A stretch of 64,000 nucleotides of DNA from Chloroflexota bacterium (GCA_016213105.1 JACRBN010000016.1:331954-395953), one strand, 5' to 3'. Shown: positions 33,326-41,760, numbered from the stretch's first letter. Notes: generated by a model not told the origin, from the letters alone. Translations and numbers: made by a program.

Positions 33326-33997
33326 ATGCCAAAACATCGCGTACCTTCCATGATCGCCCTCCTCCTGCTGGCGGCTCTGGCCTGCCAGGTTCCCGCCGTG
33401 CCGGGCGCGCCGCAGCCCACCCCCGCCCCCACCATGACCATCGCCCCAGGCGCGCTGATCTTCGAGGACGATTTCTCCGATCCCGGTTCGGGCTGGGAGC
33501 GTCGCGCCGCGGCCGAAGGCATCATGGATTACAACGCGGAGAGCTACCGCATCATCGCCAACGTCCCGCAGACCAATTTCTGGTCGACCGCCAAGCGCGA
33601 TCTGGTCGACGTGCGCCTCGAAGTAGACGAGGGGAAGCTGGCAGGGCCTGACGAGAACCGTGTCGGCCTGGTCTGTCGCTACACGAAAGGGAATTACTAC
33701 TTCTTCATCATCTCTCACGACGGTTTCTACGCCATCGGCCTGTTCCAGGACGGACAGACCTCCCTGCTCGGCCAGAGCGAGATGCAAACGCACGAAGTCA
33801 TCAACCGCGGCACCAGCGTCAACCACCTGCGCGCGGATTGCGTGGGCGGCACCCTGACCTTCTACGTCAACGGCCAGAAGCTGGCCCAGGTCGAAGACAC
33901 CACCCTGACCCACGGCGATGTCGGCCTGCTGGCGGGCAGCTTCTCCCAGCCTGGCGTGGACATCCTCTTCGATAATTTCGTGGCGATCCAGCCGTAG
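33326..33997 (+). CDS. Lipoprotein with a concanavalin-like (LamG/DUF1080-type) domain
   Basis: A 223-residue lipoprotein: signal peptide with lipobox LLAALAC, a Pro-rich linker, then a beta-sandwich-like domain (about 50-220). The domain begins with FEDDFSDPGSGWERR, and RVGLVCRYTKGNYYFF and LTFYVNGQKLAQVED follow. This strand pattern is common in surface lipoproteins with a jelly-roll, glycan-binding-like fold. No catalytic residues are evident, so a binding role is more likely than hydrolysis. Confidence 0.72.
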   Translation: MPKHRVPSMIALLLLAALACQVPAVPGAPQPTPAPTMTIAPGALIFEDDFSDPGSGWERRAAAEGIMDYNAESYRIIANVPQTNFWSTAKRDLVDVRLEVDEGKLAGPDENRVGLVCRYTKGNYYFFIISHDGFYAIGLFQDGQTSLLGQSEMQTHEVINRGTSVNHLRADCVGGTLTFYVNGQKLAQVEDTTLTHGDVGLLAGSFSQPGVDILFDNFVAIQP

Positions 33998-34014
33998 TTG
34001 CCCGCTTCCTGCTC

Positions 34015-34037
34015 CACGGGGATTCGCAATCCCCGTG
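34015..34037. repeat. Perfect 10-bp palindromic hairpin
   Basis: CACGGGGATT (34015-34024), loop CGC, AATCCCCGTG (34028-34037). It lies between the lipoprotein and mtaB genes and shares the GGATT-NGC-AATCC core with 6097-6119. Confidence 0.6.
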
Positions 34038-34068
34038 AGACTGGGCTAATTCACCGCCGTTTATTGAG

Positions 34069-35343
34069 ATGAAAATTTTCCTCGACACCATCGGCTGTCG
34101 ATTGAACCAGGCGGAGATCGAATCGATGGCGCTGCAATTCCGCGCGGCGGGACACGAGATCGTGGCCGCCGCCGAAGAGGCCGACCTGGCCGTGGTCAAC
34201 ACCTGCGCCGTCACCACCGACGCCGCCGCCGACTCGCGCCGCAAGATCCGCCACCTGGCCAACACGGGGGTCGATGAGATCGTCGCCACGGGCTGCTGGT
34301 CCACCCTACAGCCCGGGCAGGCCGCTGCGCTCCCCCACGTCAAACAGGTCATCCCCAACCAACGCAAGGATACACTGGTCGAAGAAACGTTAAACGTTAA
34401 ACATTCAACGTTTGATCTGGAACCCCTCACCCGCATCCCCCTGCCCGGACTGCATCACCGCACGCGCGCCTTCATCAAGGTGCAGGACGGCTGCGACAAT
34501 CACTGCACCTTCTGCATCACCACCGTCGCGCGCGGCGAGTCGCGTTCACGCCCCGCCGCGGACGTGATCCGCGACATCCACTCCGCGCTGGCGGGCGGCG
34601 CCAAGGAGATCGTGCTGACGGGTGTGCATCTCGGTTCGTGGGGACAGGACTTCGGCCTCCACCTGCGGGATTTGACCGCCACGATCCTGCGCGAAGCGGA
34701 CATCCCGCGCCTGCGGCTGTCCTCGCTCGAACCGTGGGACCTGGACGAAGCGTTCTTCGCGCTGTGGGCGGATGCCCGTCTCCAGCCGCACCTGCACCTG
34801 CCCCTGCAAAGCGGATGCGACTCCACGCTCAGGCGCATGGCGCGCAAAACGGACACGGCCTCCTTCCGCGCGCTGGCCGCCGCCGCGCGCCGACTGATCC
34901 CCGATGTGGCCATCACCACCGACCTGATCGCAGGCTTCCCAGGCGAGACCGCGGACGAGTTCGCCCTGACGATGGACTTCGTGCGGGAGATGCAATTCGC
35001 AGGCGGACACGTCTTCACGTACTCGCCGAGGCCAGGCACGGGGGCGGCCAGGCTGAGGGACCAGGTCAGGCCCGAGGTCCGCAAGGAACGCAATCGCCTG
35101 CTGCGCGGCATCCTCGACAAGGCGGAGCAATCCTATCGCCAGAAATTCATCGGGCGCAGCCTGCCCGTGTTGTGGGAATCCGTTTCCGAGTTGGGCGAAT
35201 GGGGCTGGCAAATGGAAGGGCTGACGGGCAATTACATGCGCGTGTCGGCGACGGCCTCCTCGCCGCGTTGGAACGAGCTGGATAATGTGAAGCTGGTCGA
35301 AGTTCATGCAGGGGGGATGAAGGGCGTGATTGGTAATTGCTAA
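34069..35343 (+). CDS. mtaB: tRNA N6-threonylcarbamoyladenosine(37) methylthiotransferase MtaB
   Basis: A 424-residue radical-SAM enzyme that adds a methylthio group to t6A37 of tRNA. The N-terminal UPF0004 domain has its three cluster cysteines in TIGCRLNQAE, VVNTCAVT and ATGCWSTL. The radical-SAM site is CDNHCTFC near residue 142, and GFPGETADEF follows. A C-terminal TRAM-like region ends the chain. A short repeat-rich stretch lies in the inter-domain linker at 34385-34413. No good ribosome binding site is seen before the ATG. folD follows after 99 bases with its own promoter. Confidence 0.93.
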   Translation: MKIFLDTIGCRLNQAEIESMALQFRAAGHEIVAAAEEADLAVVNTCAVTTDAAADSRRKIRHLANTGVDEIVATGCWSTLQPGQAAALPHVKQVIPNQRKDTLVEETLNVKHSTFDLEPLTRIPLPGLHHRTRAFIKVQDGCDNHCTFCITTVARGESRSRPAADVIRDIHSALAGGAKEIVLTGVHLGSWGQDFGLHLRDLTATILREADIPRLRLSSLEPWDLDEAFFALWADARLQPHLHLPLQSGCDSTLRRMARKTDTASFRALAAAARRLIPDVAITTDLIAGFPGETADEFALTMDFVREMQFAGGHVFTYSPRPGTGAARLRDQVRPEVRKERNRLLRGILDKAEQSYRQKFIGRSLPVLWESVSELGEWGWQMEGLTGNYMRVSATASSPRWNELDNVKLVEVHAGGMKGVIGNC

Positions 35344-35402
35344 TTGGGACCTGGTCCCCGAATCAGGATGACTGTCACTTTTATGTGCGGGGAAACTGAC
35401 TG

Positions 35403-35408
35403 TATAAT
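35403..35408 (+). promoter_or_regulatory. -10 box of folD
   Basis: TATAAT at 35403-35408, followed by a short leader and AGGAG at 35433-35437. This is a conventional, leadered start. Confidence 0.5.
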
Positions 35409-35442
35409 TTTTATGCGTTCAATCACACAACAAGGAGCAACC

Positions 35443-36321
35443 ATGTCAGCTCAATTGATCGACGGAAAAGCGATTGCCCAGAAAGTGCGCGAGGAAGTGG
35501 CGCTGGAGGTTGCCAAACGCACCGCGGAGGGCAAGCCCCAGCCCATGCTGGCCACCGTGCTGGTCGGCGACCGCCCCGACTCGGCGGCCTACGTGGCCTC
35601 GAAGGGTAAGGCCTGTCAGGAACTGGGCATGGGCTCCATCAGCGAGCACCTGCCTGTCGACGCAACGCAGGAACAGGTCGAGGATCTGGTCAGGCGCCTG
35701 AACGCCGACCCGACGGTCAACGGCATCCTGGTGCAGCTGCCCATGCCTTCGCACATCGACGAGGAGCGCGTGCTCGCGCTGATCAACATCGAAAAGGACG
35801 TGGACGGCTTCTCCCCGCTCAACATCGGCCGCCTGGCCCAGAAGGGACGCGAGCCGCTCTTCGTGCCCTGCACGCCGTATGGCTGCATCTACCTGCTCGA
35901 ACAGGCGGGCGTCAAGATCGAAGGCGCCAATGCCGTGGTGCTGGGCCGCTCGAACATCGTGGGCATGCCCGCTGCCCTGTTGCTGATTGGCAAAAATGCC
36001 ACCGTGACGGTCTGCCACTCACGCACGAAGGACATCGCCGCCGTCGTGCGCCAGGCCGACATCCTGATCGCGGCCATCGGCAAGACCGAGTTCGTGCACG
36101 GCGACTGGATCAAACCCGGCGCAGCGATCATCGATGTGGGCATCAATTCCGTGCCCGACGCCACCAAGAAGAGCGGACACCGCCTGGTGGGCGACGTCAA
36201 TTTCAATGAGGCGAAGGAAGTGGCAGGCTTCATCACCCCCGTCCCCGGCGGCGTCGGCCCGATGACCATCGCCATGTTGATGAAGAACACCCTGCGCGCG
36301 TCGCAAATTCAGCATCCATAA
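35443..36321 (+). CDS. folD: Methylenetetrahydrofolate dehydrogenase / cyclohydrolase
   Basis: A 292-residue bifunctional enzyme that interconverts methylene-, methenyl- and formyl-tetrahydrofolate with NADP+. Landmarks are AAYVASKGKACQELG with the catalytic Lys, GILVQLPMPSHI, the nucleotide loop VLGRSNIVGMPAALLL, and the signature [18 protein letters not shown] near the C-terminus. The start at 35443 has AGGAG five bases upstream. The last 141 coding bases recur in a degenerate copy at 37764-37904, after an AT-rich block. Confidence 0.95.
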   Translation: MSAQLIDGKAIAQKVREEVALEVAKRTAEGKPQPMLATVLVGDRPDSAAYVASKGKACQELGMGSISEHLPVDATQEQVEDLVRRLNADPTVNGILVQLPMPSHIDEERVLALINIEKDVDGFSPLNIGRLAQKGREPLFVPCTPYGCIYLLEQAGVKIEGANAVVLGRSNIVGMPAALLLIGKNATVTVCHSRTKDIAAVVRQADILIAAIGKTEFVHGDWIKPGAAIIDVGINSVPDATKKSGHRLVGDVNFNEAKEVAGFITPVPGGVGPMTIAMLMKNTLRASQIQHP

Positions 36322-36336
36322 TTTCTGGCGAAAATG

Positions 36337-36394
36337 GAGTCCAAAGTCTCCAAGCTTTGGAAAGTGTACGCCAATGTCGGGAGACTTTGGACTC
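36337..36394. repeat. Perfect 15-bp inverted repeat after folD
   Basis: GAGTCCAAAGTCTCC (36337-36351) and GGAGACTTTGGACTC (36380-36394) around 28 bases. It marks the left edge of the AT-rich accessory block. Confidence 0.7.
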
Positions 36395-36432
36395 TGCTAT
36401 TTAGCCACCTTCCTTCAAAACGCCATCAGTTT

Positions 36433-36443
36433 TATGCTACACT
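36433..36443 (+). promoter_or_regulatory. Putative -10 region of the nucleotidyltransferase gene
   Basis: TATGCTACACT at 36433-36443 contains TATGCT and TACACT; the same eleven bases precede pgl at 17443-17453. Confidence 0.35.
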
Positions 36444-36461
36444 TGCCGCAGGAAATAGGCA

Positions 36462-37118
<657 letters not shown>

Positions 37119-37131
37119 ATAGGCACGTGGA

Positions 37132-37233
37132 AACAAAGCGCGCATTGGACGCTGGGGTACGGCACGGCACCTACGGCAAGCATTTTGCGCATGCGTGGCT
37201 TCGAGTTTTCCCGGCTCTCAAGCAGAGTCCACG
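37132..37233 (+). repeat. Tail element DR1 after accessory gene 1
   Basis: Starts AACAAAGCGCGCA and contains CCTACGGCAAGCATTT and GCGTGGCTTCGAGTTTT, ending CTCTCAAGCAGAGTCCACG. It matches DR2 at 37690-37765 closely, except for about 25 extra bases after the first 13. A GTTGGGC at 37261-37267 follows, flanked by CCGCCCA/TGGGCGG pairing. The string fits the GTTRRRY end of an integron attC site. Confidence 0.6.
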
Positions 37234-37337
37234 GCCGCCCACTATCCTCGAACGGAAACCGTTGGGCGGATTAGCCCTGGGATCGATTTGTGTAAAATGT
37301 AGTCATTGTAACGATCATAAGAAACAAAGGAGAAAAA

Positions 37338-37655
37338 ATGCTGGAAATCATTTTAGGTATTGCAGGAGTCTGGATCTTGTTTGTCGGCAAAGTGCCAAGT
37401 TGGATAATTGGAAAGAAAGATTTCGAAATCATTGGAATGAAAGCCCGGCTAATTGGTCTCATTCTGGCTATTCCATTTCCATTGTCCCTAGTGATAGGTG
37501 TGATTCTTGGTTTCTTATTCGGTCAAGATGGAGTAGGCTATGCTTTCTTTGTCGAGATAGCCATCTTCATTACTGTCTTAATTGTCGTTATGGTTCTAAC
37601 ACGCAATTTCCGTGTTCCTGTAGTGAAAAACGCCAATCAGCAAACGCTTGACTGA
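37338..37655 (+). CDS. Small unknown membrane protein
   Basis: A 105-residue protein with hydrophobic segments at about 2-25, 35-62 and 68-90 and a basic tail. I do not recognise a family. The start has AAAGGAG and lies in an AT-rich stretch between two copies of the same tail element (DR1 and DR2). Its size, base composition and flanks are those of an acquired cassette-like gene. TAAAAT at 37293-37298 may be a -10 box. Confidence 0.6.
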   Translation: MLEIILGIAGVWILFVGKVPSWIIGKKDFEIIGMKARLIGLILAIPFPLSLVIGVILGFLFGQDGVGYAFFVEIAIFITVLIVVMVLTRNFRVPVVKNANQQTLD

Positions 37656-37689
37656 AAACTTATGGACATGGCTGCAAACACAGCAGCCG

Positions 37690-37765
37690 AACAAAGCGCG
37701 CACCTACGGCAAGCATTTCGCGCAGCGTGGCTTCGAGTTTTTCTTGCTCTCAAGCAGAATCCACG
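37690..37765 (+). repeat. Tail element DR2 after accessory gene 2
   Basis: Begins AACAAAGCGCGCA, then CCTACGGCAAGCATTT, GCGTGGCTTCGAGTTTTT and CTCTCAAGCAGAATCCACG, colinear with DR1. It runs directly into the folD-derived remnant at CGCCTGGTGGGCG. Confidence 0.65.
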
Positions 37766-37904
37766 CCTGGTGGGCGACGTCCAATTCGCTGAAGCGAAGG
37801 AAGTGGCAGGCTACATCACCCCCGTCCCAGGTGGCGTCGTCCCGATGACCATCGCCATGTTGATGAAGAACACGTTGCGCGCATCGCAGATTCAGCATCC
37901 GTAA
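37764..37904 (+). pseudogene. Remnant copy of the folD 3' end
   Basis: From CGCCTGGTGGGCGACGTC (37764) to the stop at 37904 and a few bases beyond, the sequence matches 36181-36326 at about nine of ten positions (14 differences in about 138 by my count). It encodes the folD C-terminus including [13 protein letters not shown] and [16 protein letters not shown] frame of 80 codons from 37662 reads through DR2 into it, but there is no sign that it is a functional gene. Confidence 0.85.
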
Positions 37905-37924
37905 TTTGGACTCCAACACTGCAA

Positions 37925-37947
37925 CAGTCCCGCGTCATGCGGGACTG
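37925..37947. terminator. Hairpin CAGTCCCGC / GCGGGACTG
   Basis: CAGTCCCGC (37925-37933), loop GTCAT, GCGGGACTG (37939-37947). The stem AGTCCCGC is shared with the terminator at 41666-41692. No T-run follows. Confidence 0.45.
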
Positions 37948-37976
37948 ATTGAATCCAATCAGCGAGGAAAGCAAGA

Positions 37977-38963
37977 ATGAAAAAATTTCTGAAATGGGTC
38001 GGCATCGTATTGGCCGTGCTGATCGGCCTGTTGATCGTTGGCCTGGGCATCGTTTACTTCCAGACCGAAGCGCGCCTGAACAAAGTCTACGACCTGCCGA
38101 AAGAGACGGTCCTCATCCCGACCGACGAAGCCTCCATCGCGCGCGGCAAACACATCTACCAGTTCCGCGGCTGTCAGGCCTGCCACGGCGGCACGGATGC
38201 CTACGACCTGCTCCTGCTTCAATCCCAGGCGGACGGCTGCCTGCTGCACAACACCGATGAGATCGACCGCCTGCAAGGCAACGTCTACATGGATGACCCC
38301 GCTGTGGGAAAAGTCATCGCCACCAACCTGACCTCGGGCAGGGGCGGCGTGGGCGACAAATACAACGACGAGACCTGGGTGCACGCCATCCGTCACGGCA
38401 TCCGCTACGACGGCAAGCCGCTGTTGTTCATGCCCTCCACCGAGTTCTACTACCTCAGCGACGAAGACCTCGGAGCCACCATCGCCTATATCGAGAGCGT
38501 CCCACCCGTGGACAACGAACTGCCCGCCAGCCAGGTCTCGATGACAGGGCGCCTCATCATGGCTCTCGTGCCCGCCGTCAGCTTCATGCCTGCCGAATTG
38601 ATCCCGCACGACGCGCCGCGCCCTGTGGCGCCCGCCGTCGGCGTCACGCCCGAGTACGGCGAATACCTGACCCAGTCCTGCAAGGTCTGTCACGGGCTGA
38701 GCATGTCGGGCGGACCCATTCCAGGCTTCCCGTCCAGTTGGCCGCCCGCGCCCAACCTCACCTGGGGCGGCGGATCGGCCCTGCCCCGCTGGACTGAATC
38801 CGATTTCATCACCGCCATGCGCACAGGCAAACGTCCACAGGGCCAGCCCCTCAACTCGACCTACATGCCCTGGACTTCCTTCCGCCACATGGACGACCTG
38901 GAACTGAAAGCGGTCTGGGTCTACCTGCAAGCCCTGCCCCAAAAGGACTACGGCAACCGCTGA
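37977..38963 (+). CDS. Membrane-anchored dihaem cytochrome c
   Basis: A 328-residue protein with an N-terminal membrane helix (about 8-28) and two haem c sites, CQACH (66-70) and CKVCH (235-239). Possible axial Met residues lie in LFMPS and YMPW. Two-domain cytochromes of this plan pass electrons between quinol-oxidising complexes and terminal acceptors. AGGAAAG precedes the start. It follows the folD remnant and precedes a PadR unit, so its respiratory partner is not adjacent. Confidence 0.9.
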   Translation: MKKFLKWVGIVLAVLIGLLIVGLGIVYFQTEARLNKVYDLPKETVLIPTDEASIARGKHIYQFRGCQACHGGTDAYDLLLLQSQADGCLLHNTDEIDRLQGNVYMDDPAVGKVIATNLTSGRGGVGDKYNDETWVHAIRHGIRYDGKPLLFMPSTEFYYLSDEDLGATIAYIESVPPVDNELPASQVSMTGRLIMALVPAVSFMPAELIPHDAPRPVAPAVGVTPEYGEYLTQSCKVCHGLSMSGGPIPGFPSSWPPAPNLTWGGGSALPRWTESDFITAMRTGKRPQGQPLNSTYMPWTSFRHMDDLELKAVWVYLQALPQKDYGNR

Positions 38964-39054
38964 CCTGTACCCGCGCCTGCCGCCGCTTATGGGCCGTTCC
39001 CCATCGAAAGGCCAGTTCCGTTTCCCCTGTCCATCTGGGTGGGGGAAACCTATT

Positions 39055-39117
39055 TAATACCTTGACATAATAACAATTTCGTACTACTATCAAACTACTA
39101 GTAGCAGTCAAGTATTA
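39055..39117 (+). promoter_or_regulatory. PadR-unit promoter inside an inverted repeat
   Basis: TTGACA (39062-39067) and TACTAT (39085-39090) are 17 bp apart. The -35 lies in TAATACCTTGAC, whose imperfect complement GTCAAGTATTA (39107-39117) lies past the start point, and the palindrome CTACTAGTAG (39095-39104) covers the start point. These are candidate operators. Confidence 0.65.
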
Positions 39118-39138
39118 CATCCAAGGAAAGGAACAGGC

Positions 39139-39495
39139 ATGAGCGATATAAGCGCCTCCACTCGAAAATTCCAAAAAGAACTCAACTCGGGCACCTCCTC
39201 GCTGGTCTTGTTGAGCGTATTGAACCGCAGCCCCGAGCCGATGTACGGCTACCAGATCGCCAAAATGCTCGAAGAAAGCGGCCCCGACATCCCGATGATG
39301 AAACAGGGCACGCTCTACCCCGTCCTGCGCTCGCTGGAAGAGAACAGCCTGCTCGAAAGCACGGTCGAACCGTCCGTCTCAGGCCCGCCGCGCAGATATT
39401 ACAAGATCACCGAGGATGGCCGCGCGGCGTTGATCGAGTGGCTCGAACTGTGGAAACAAACGAAGAAATTCGTGGACGCAATTTTAAAAGGATAA
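39139..39495 (+). CDS. PadR family transcriptional regulator
   Basis: A 118-residue winged-helix protein. The first helices read SLVLLSVLNRSPEPMYGYQIAKMLEE, the recognition region MMKQGTLYPVLRSLEENSLL, and the wing SGPPRRYYKITEDGRAALIEWL, all typical of PadR. It is probably a repressor of its own operon, released by a small molecule. It has AAGGAAAGGA before the start and is followed four bases later by a HAAS-domain membrane gene, a common pairing. Confidence 0.93.
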   Translation: MSDISASTRKFQKELNSGTSSLVLLSVLNRSPEPMYGYQIAKMLEESGPDIPMMKQGTLYPVLRSLEENSLLESTVEPSVSGPPRRYYKITEDGRAALIEWLELWKQTKKFVDAILKG

Positions 39496-39499
39496 TGCC

Positions 39500-40387
39500 A
39501 TGTTCAAAACAATCGAAGAATACCTGGATGCTTTGAAAAATGAGATGAAGGACGCCGACTCCGCGTTAATCCAGGACGCGCAGGCCGACGCCCGCGAGCA
39601 TCTGTCCACTGCCCTGGAAGCCGCCCGCGAAAAATCCCCCGAAGTCAGCGTGGCCGATGCGCTGGTCGGCATCATTGAGGAATATGGCTCGCCCGAAGAG
39701 ACCGCCTCCGCCTACCGCGAAGTGGAGCGCCGCACCTCCCCCATCCTTAAGCAAACCGTCAAGCCGCAATCCGCGCTCGGACGCTTCTTCGGCGTCTATC
39801 TCGACCCGCGCGCCTGGGGCGCCCTGCTGTACATGTTCATTGCCTTCGTTACGGGCGTGTTCTATTTCACCTGGGCTGTGACGGGCGTCTCGCTCTCCGT
39901 CTCGTTCCTGCTCTTCATCTTCGGCTTCCCGCTGGCGCTGCTGTTCCTGCTCTCCGTGCGCGGACTGGCCCTGCTCGAAGGCCGCCTGGTGGAAGCCCTG
40001 CTGGGCGTGCGCATGCCGCGCCGTCCGCTGTTCTCGCATCAGGGTATGAAATGGCTCGACCGCCTCAAGGCGCTGGTCACCGACAAGGCCACCTGGCTGA
40101 TGCTGATCTACATGGTCGCCCAATTCGTGCTGGGAACCGTCTACTTCGTGGTCATCGTGACGGTATTGAGCATCTCGCTCTCCTTCATGGCCATCCCGAT
40201 CCTGCAAACCGTCCTTCACGAAGGCGCGGTCATGATCTCGAACGACGTCCGCTACACCTTCCCCACCTGGACCTATCCGCTGTGCGTTCTGGGCGGTTTC
40301 CTGCTGTGGACGAGCTTCATGAACATTGCGCGCGGCGTCGGCCAGTTGCACGGACGCTTCGCCAAGTGGCTGCTGGTGAGCGAATAA
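39500..40387 (+). CDS. HAAS-domain membrane protein with a sensor-type permease-like region
   Basis: A 295-residue protein. Residues 1-80 form the HAAS/DUF1700-type helical domain (EEYLDALKNEMKDADSAL and SVADALVGIIEEYGSPEETA). The rest has about six membrane helices arranged as two similar halves, as in the putative-sensor domain. HAAS proteins usually sit beside PadR regulators, as here. The role is thought to be signalling at the membrane; no substrate can be named. Confidence 0.82.
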   Translation: MFKTIEEYLDALKNEMKDADSALIQDAQADAREHLSTALEAAREKSPEVSVADALVGIIEEYGSPEETASAYREVERRTSPILKQTVKPQSALGRFFGVYLDPRAWGALLYMFIAFVTGVFYFTWAVTGVSLSVSFLLFIFGFPLALLFLLSVRGLALLEGRLVEALLGVRMPRRPLFSHQGMKWLDRLKALVTDKATWLMLIYMVAQFVLGTVYFVVIVTVLSISLSFMAIPILQTVLHEGAVMISNDVRYTFPTWTYPLCVLGGFLLWTSFMNIARGVGQLHGRFAKWLLVSE

Positions 40388-40403
40388 TTCAACCGACACA
40401 GGC

Positions 40404-40439
40404 AAAGCGGAAGGCAGGTGATCTGCCTTCCGCTTTTTT
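40404..40439 (+). terminator. Rho-independent terminator of the PadR unit
   Basis: AAGCGGAAGGCAG (40405-40417), loop GTGAT, CTGCCTTCCGCTT (40423-40435) and a T-run. Confidence 0.9.
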
Positions 40440-40474
40440 GATTGGGCGCATCCGTCTCGGGTAGAATATCCACC

Positions 40475-40516
40475 ATGCAATCGATCCGAACTCAAAAAAG
40501 TGAGAGTCATCCATGA
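40475..40516 (+). CDS. Possible 13-codon leader peptide before the CPBP gene
   Basis: TAGAAT (40462-40467) lies seven bases before an ATG at 40475. From it a 13-residue frame (MQSIRTQKSESHP) runs to a TGA at 40514-40516 that overlaps the ATG of the CPBP gene at 40513 (ATGA). A leaderless short frame that ends exactly on the next start would give coupled translation. It may also be chance. Confidence 0.35.
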   Translation: MQSIRTQKSESHP

Positions 40517-41424
40517 ATGATTATCTCGAAGTCACGCGCACGGGCAAGAACGACTGGTGGCGCTACCTGCTCTCCTTCCCTGGCATTCTCGGTACCTGGC
40601 TGATCGTGGGCTCGATTCCTGTGATCCTGCTGGTGTTCTACGTGATGGCAGACAGCGACCCCGCCTCAGGCTTTACCGAGACGGGCTTCACGGGCATCCC
40701 CGTGCTGCTGGATTTCACCGTCACGATGCTGACCTTCTTCCCCTTTATCATTGCCACTCTGCTGGCGGTGCGCTTCATCCACGCGCGCTCCCTGCGGACG
40801 CTGGTGACGGGCTGGGAGCGCATCCGCTGGGACAGGATCTTCGAGGGCGGGCTGGTCTGGTTCGGGCTGGCGGCGGTCATCGCCGTGGCCGAGGCGGCTC
40901 TCCACCCTGGCCGCTACGTGTTGACCTTCCAGCCTTTGACGCTGGCCGTCTACGCCATTTTCGCGTTGATTCTCATCCCCATCCAGACCTCTGCCGAGGA
41001 ATTATTCTTCCGCGGCTACCTGCTGCAATGGATGGGACTGCTCCTGAAGAACAAGTGGATTCTGGCCCTCATCAACGGCGCGCTGTTCTTCCTGCCGCAC
41101 GCGGCCAACCCCGAAATGTCCTCCTCCTCCAATGCCATCCTGATGGGCCTGGGTTATTTCGCCTTTGGATTCTTCGCCACGCTGATCACCGTGGAAGACA
41201 ACGGCATGGAACTGGCCCTGGGCATGCACGCTTCCAATAACCTGTTCGCGTCCATCTTCGCCAACTACAACGTCAGCGCCCTGCCCAGCCCCGCCCTGTT
41301 CACGGTGCAGGAACTGGATGCGGCCTACGGGTTGATCTCGACCGTCCTCGCGATGATCGTGTTCTACCTGGTCTTTTTTGGAAGGCGCAGGCGGGAAAAT
41401 GAACTCCCTGAACCAGCCGAATAG
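40513..41424 (+). CDS. CPBP family intramembrane metalloprotease
   Basis: A 303-residue protein with about eight membrane helices. The CPBP/Abi motifs are present: AEELFFRGYLLQ (EExxxR), FFLPHAANPE (FxxxH) and GMHASNN. Related proteases process prenylated or signal-like substrates, and in bacteria they are linked to bacteriocin immunity or membrane-protein processing; the substrate is unknown. No strong Shine-Dalgarno precedes the ATG, which instead overlaps the stop of a short upstream frame. Confidence 0.87.
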   Translation: MNDYLEVTRTGKNDWWRYLLSFPGILGTWLIVGSIPVILLVFYVMADSDPASGFTETGFTGIPVLLDFTVTMLTFFPFIIATLLAVRFIHARSLRTLVTGWERIRWDRIFEGGLVWFGLAAVIAVAEAALHPGRYVLTFQPLTLAVYAIFALILIPIQTSAEELFFRGYLLQWMGLLLKNKWILALINGALFFLPHAANPEMSSSSNAILMGLGYFAFGFFATLITVEDNGMELALGMHASNNLFASIFANYNVSALPSPALFTVQELDAAYGLISTVLAMIVFYLVFFGRRRRENELPEPAE

Positions 41425-41461
41425 TTCTCAATTTTGATAGTTTTTATTTAAACGGGGCAAA

Positions 41462-41692
41462 TGGTACTATCATTGCCTTGTGGTTATTCATCGCTGCGAA
41501 CATTGCGCACACCACAAATTCCAGCCTGCTCCCAGATCGTCGTGACAACATCGTTACCCTGGGAGCGGCTGGAATTCATGTTCGGCTGAATCTCAAAAGC
41601 CTGTTGTGTGGACAGGTACCCTGAACAGCAGTGGAAAATCACTTTTCAAAACAACAGAGAAAGCGAAAGTCCCGCCTCGCGCGGGACTTTTT
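41462..41692 (+). ncRNA. Candidate structured RNA of about 215 nt
   Basis: An extended -10 TGGTACTAT (41462-41470) precedes about 215 bases without a reading frame. The segment has three hairpins: TTGTGGT/ACCACAA at 41479-41516; AATTCCAGCC-GCTCCCAG paired with CTGGGAGC-GGCTGGAATT at 41517-41576; and CCTGT/ACAGG near 41602-41618. It ends in a strong terminator. It does not show the conserved strings of RNase P RNA, tmRNA or SRP RNA. Identity unknown. Confidence 0.45.
41666..41692 (+). terminator. Rho-independent terminator of the candidate RNA
   Basis: AAAGTCCCGC (41666-41675), loop CTCGC, GCGGGACTTTTT (41681-41692). Confidence 0.8.
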
Positions 41693-41704
41693 GCTCCAGT
41701 CTTT

Positions 41705-41760
41705 GGAGTCCAGAAGCTCTGCTTCTGGACATTACACTCCGCAAGCAGAGCTTGCGGAGT
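41705..41760. repeat. Two adjacent perfect palindromes with complementary cores
   Basis: GTCCAGAAGC-tct-GCTTCTGGAC (41708-41730) is followed by ACTCCGCAAGC-aga-GCTTGCGGAGT (41736-41760). Their cores AAGCTCTGCTT and AAGCAGAGCTT are reverse complements. They lie just past the end of the minus-strand ABC permease gene. Confidence 0.65.

Noticed and set aside
37662..37904. An 80-residue gene
   Set aside because: It reads through tail DR2 into the folD remnant, with no ribosome site or independent motif.
41462..41692. RNase P RNA, tmRNA or SRP RNA
   Set aside because: None of their conserved strings is present. A divergent 6S RNA could not be shown, so no name was given.
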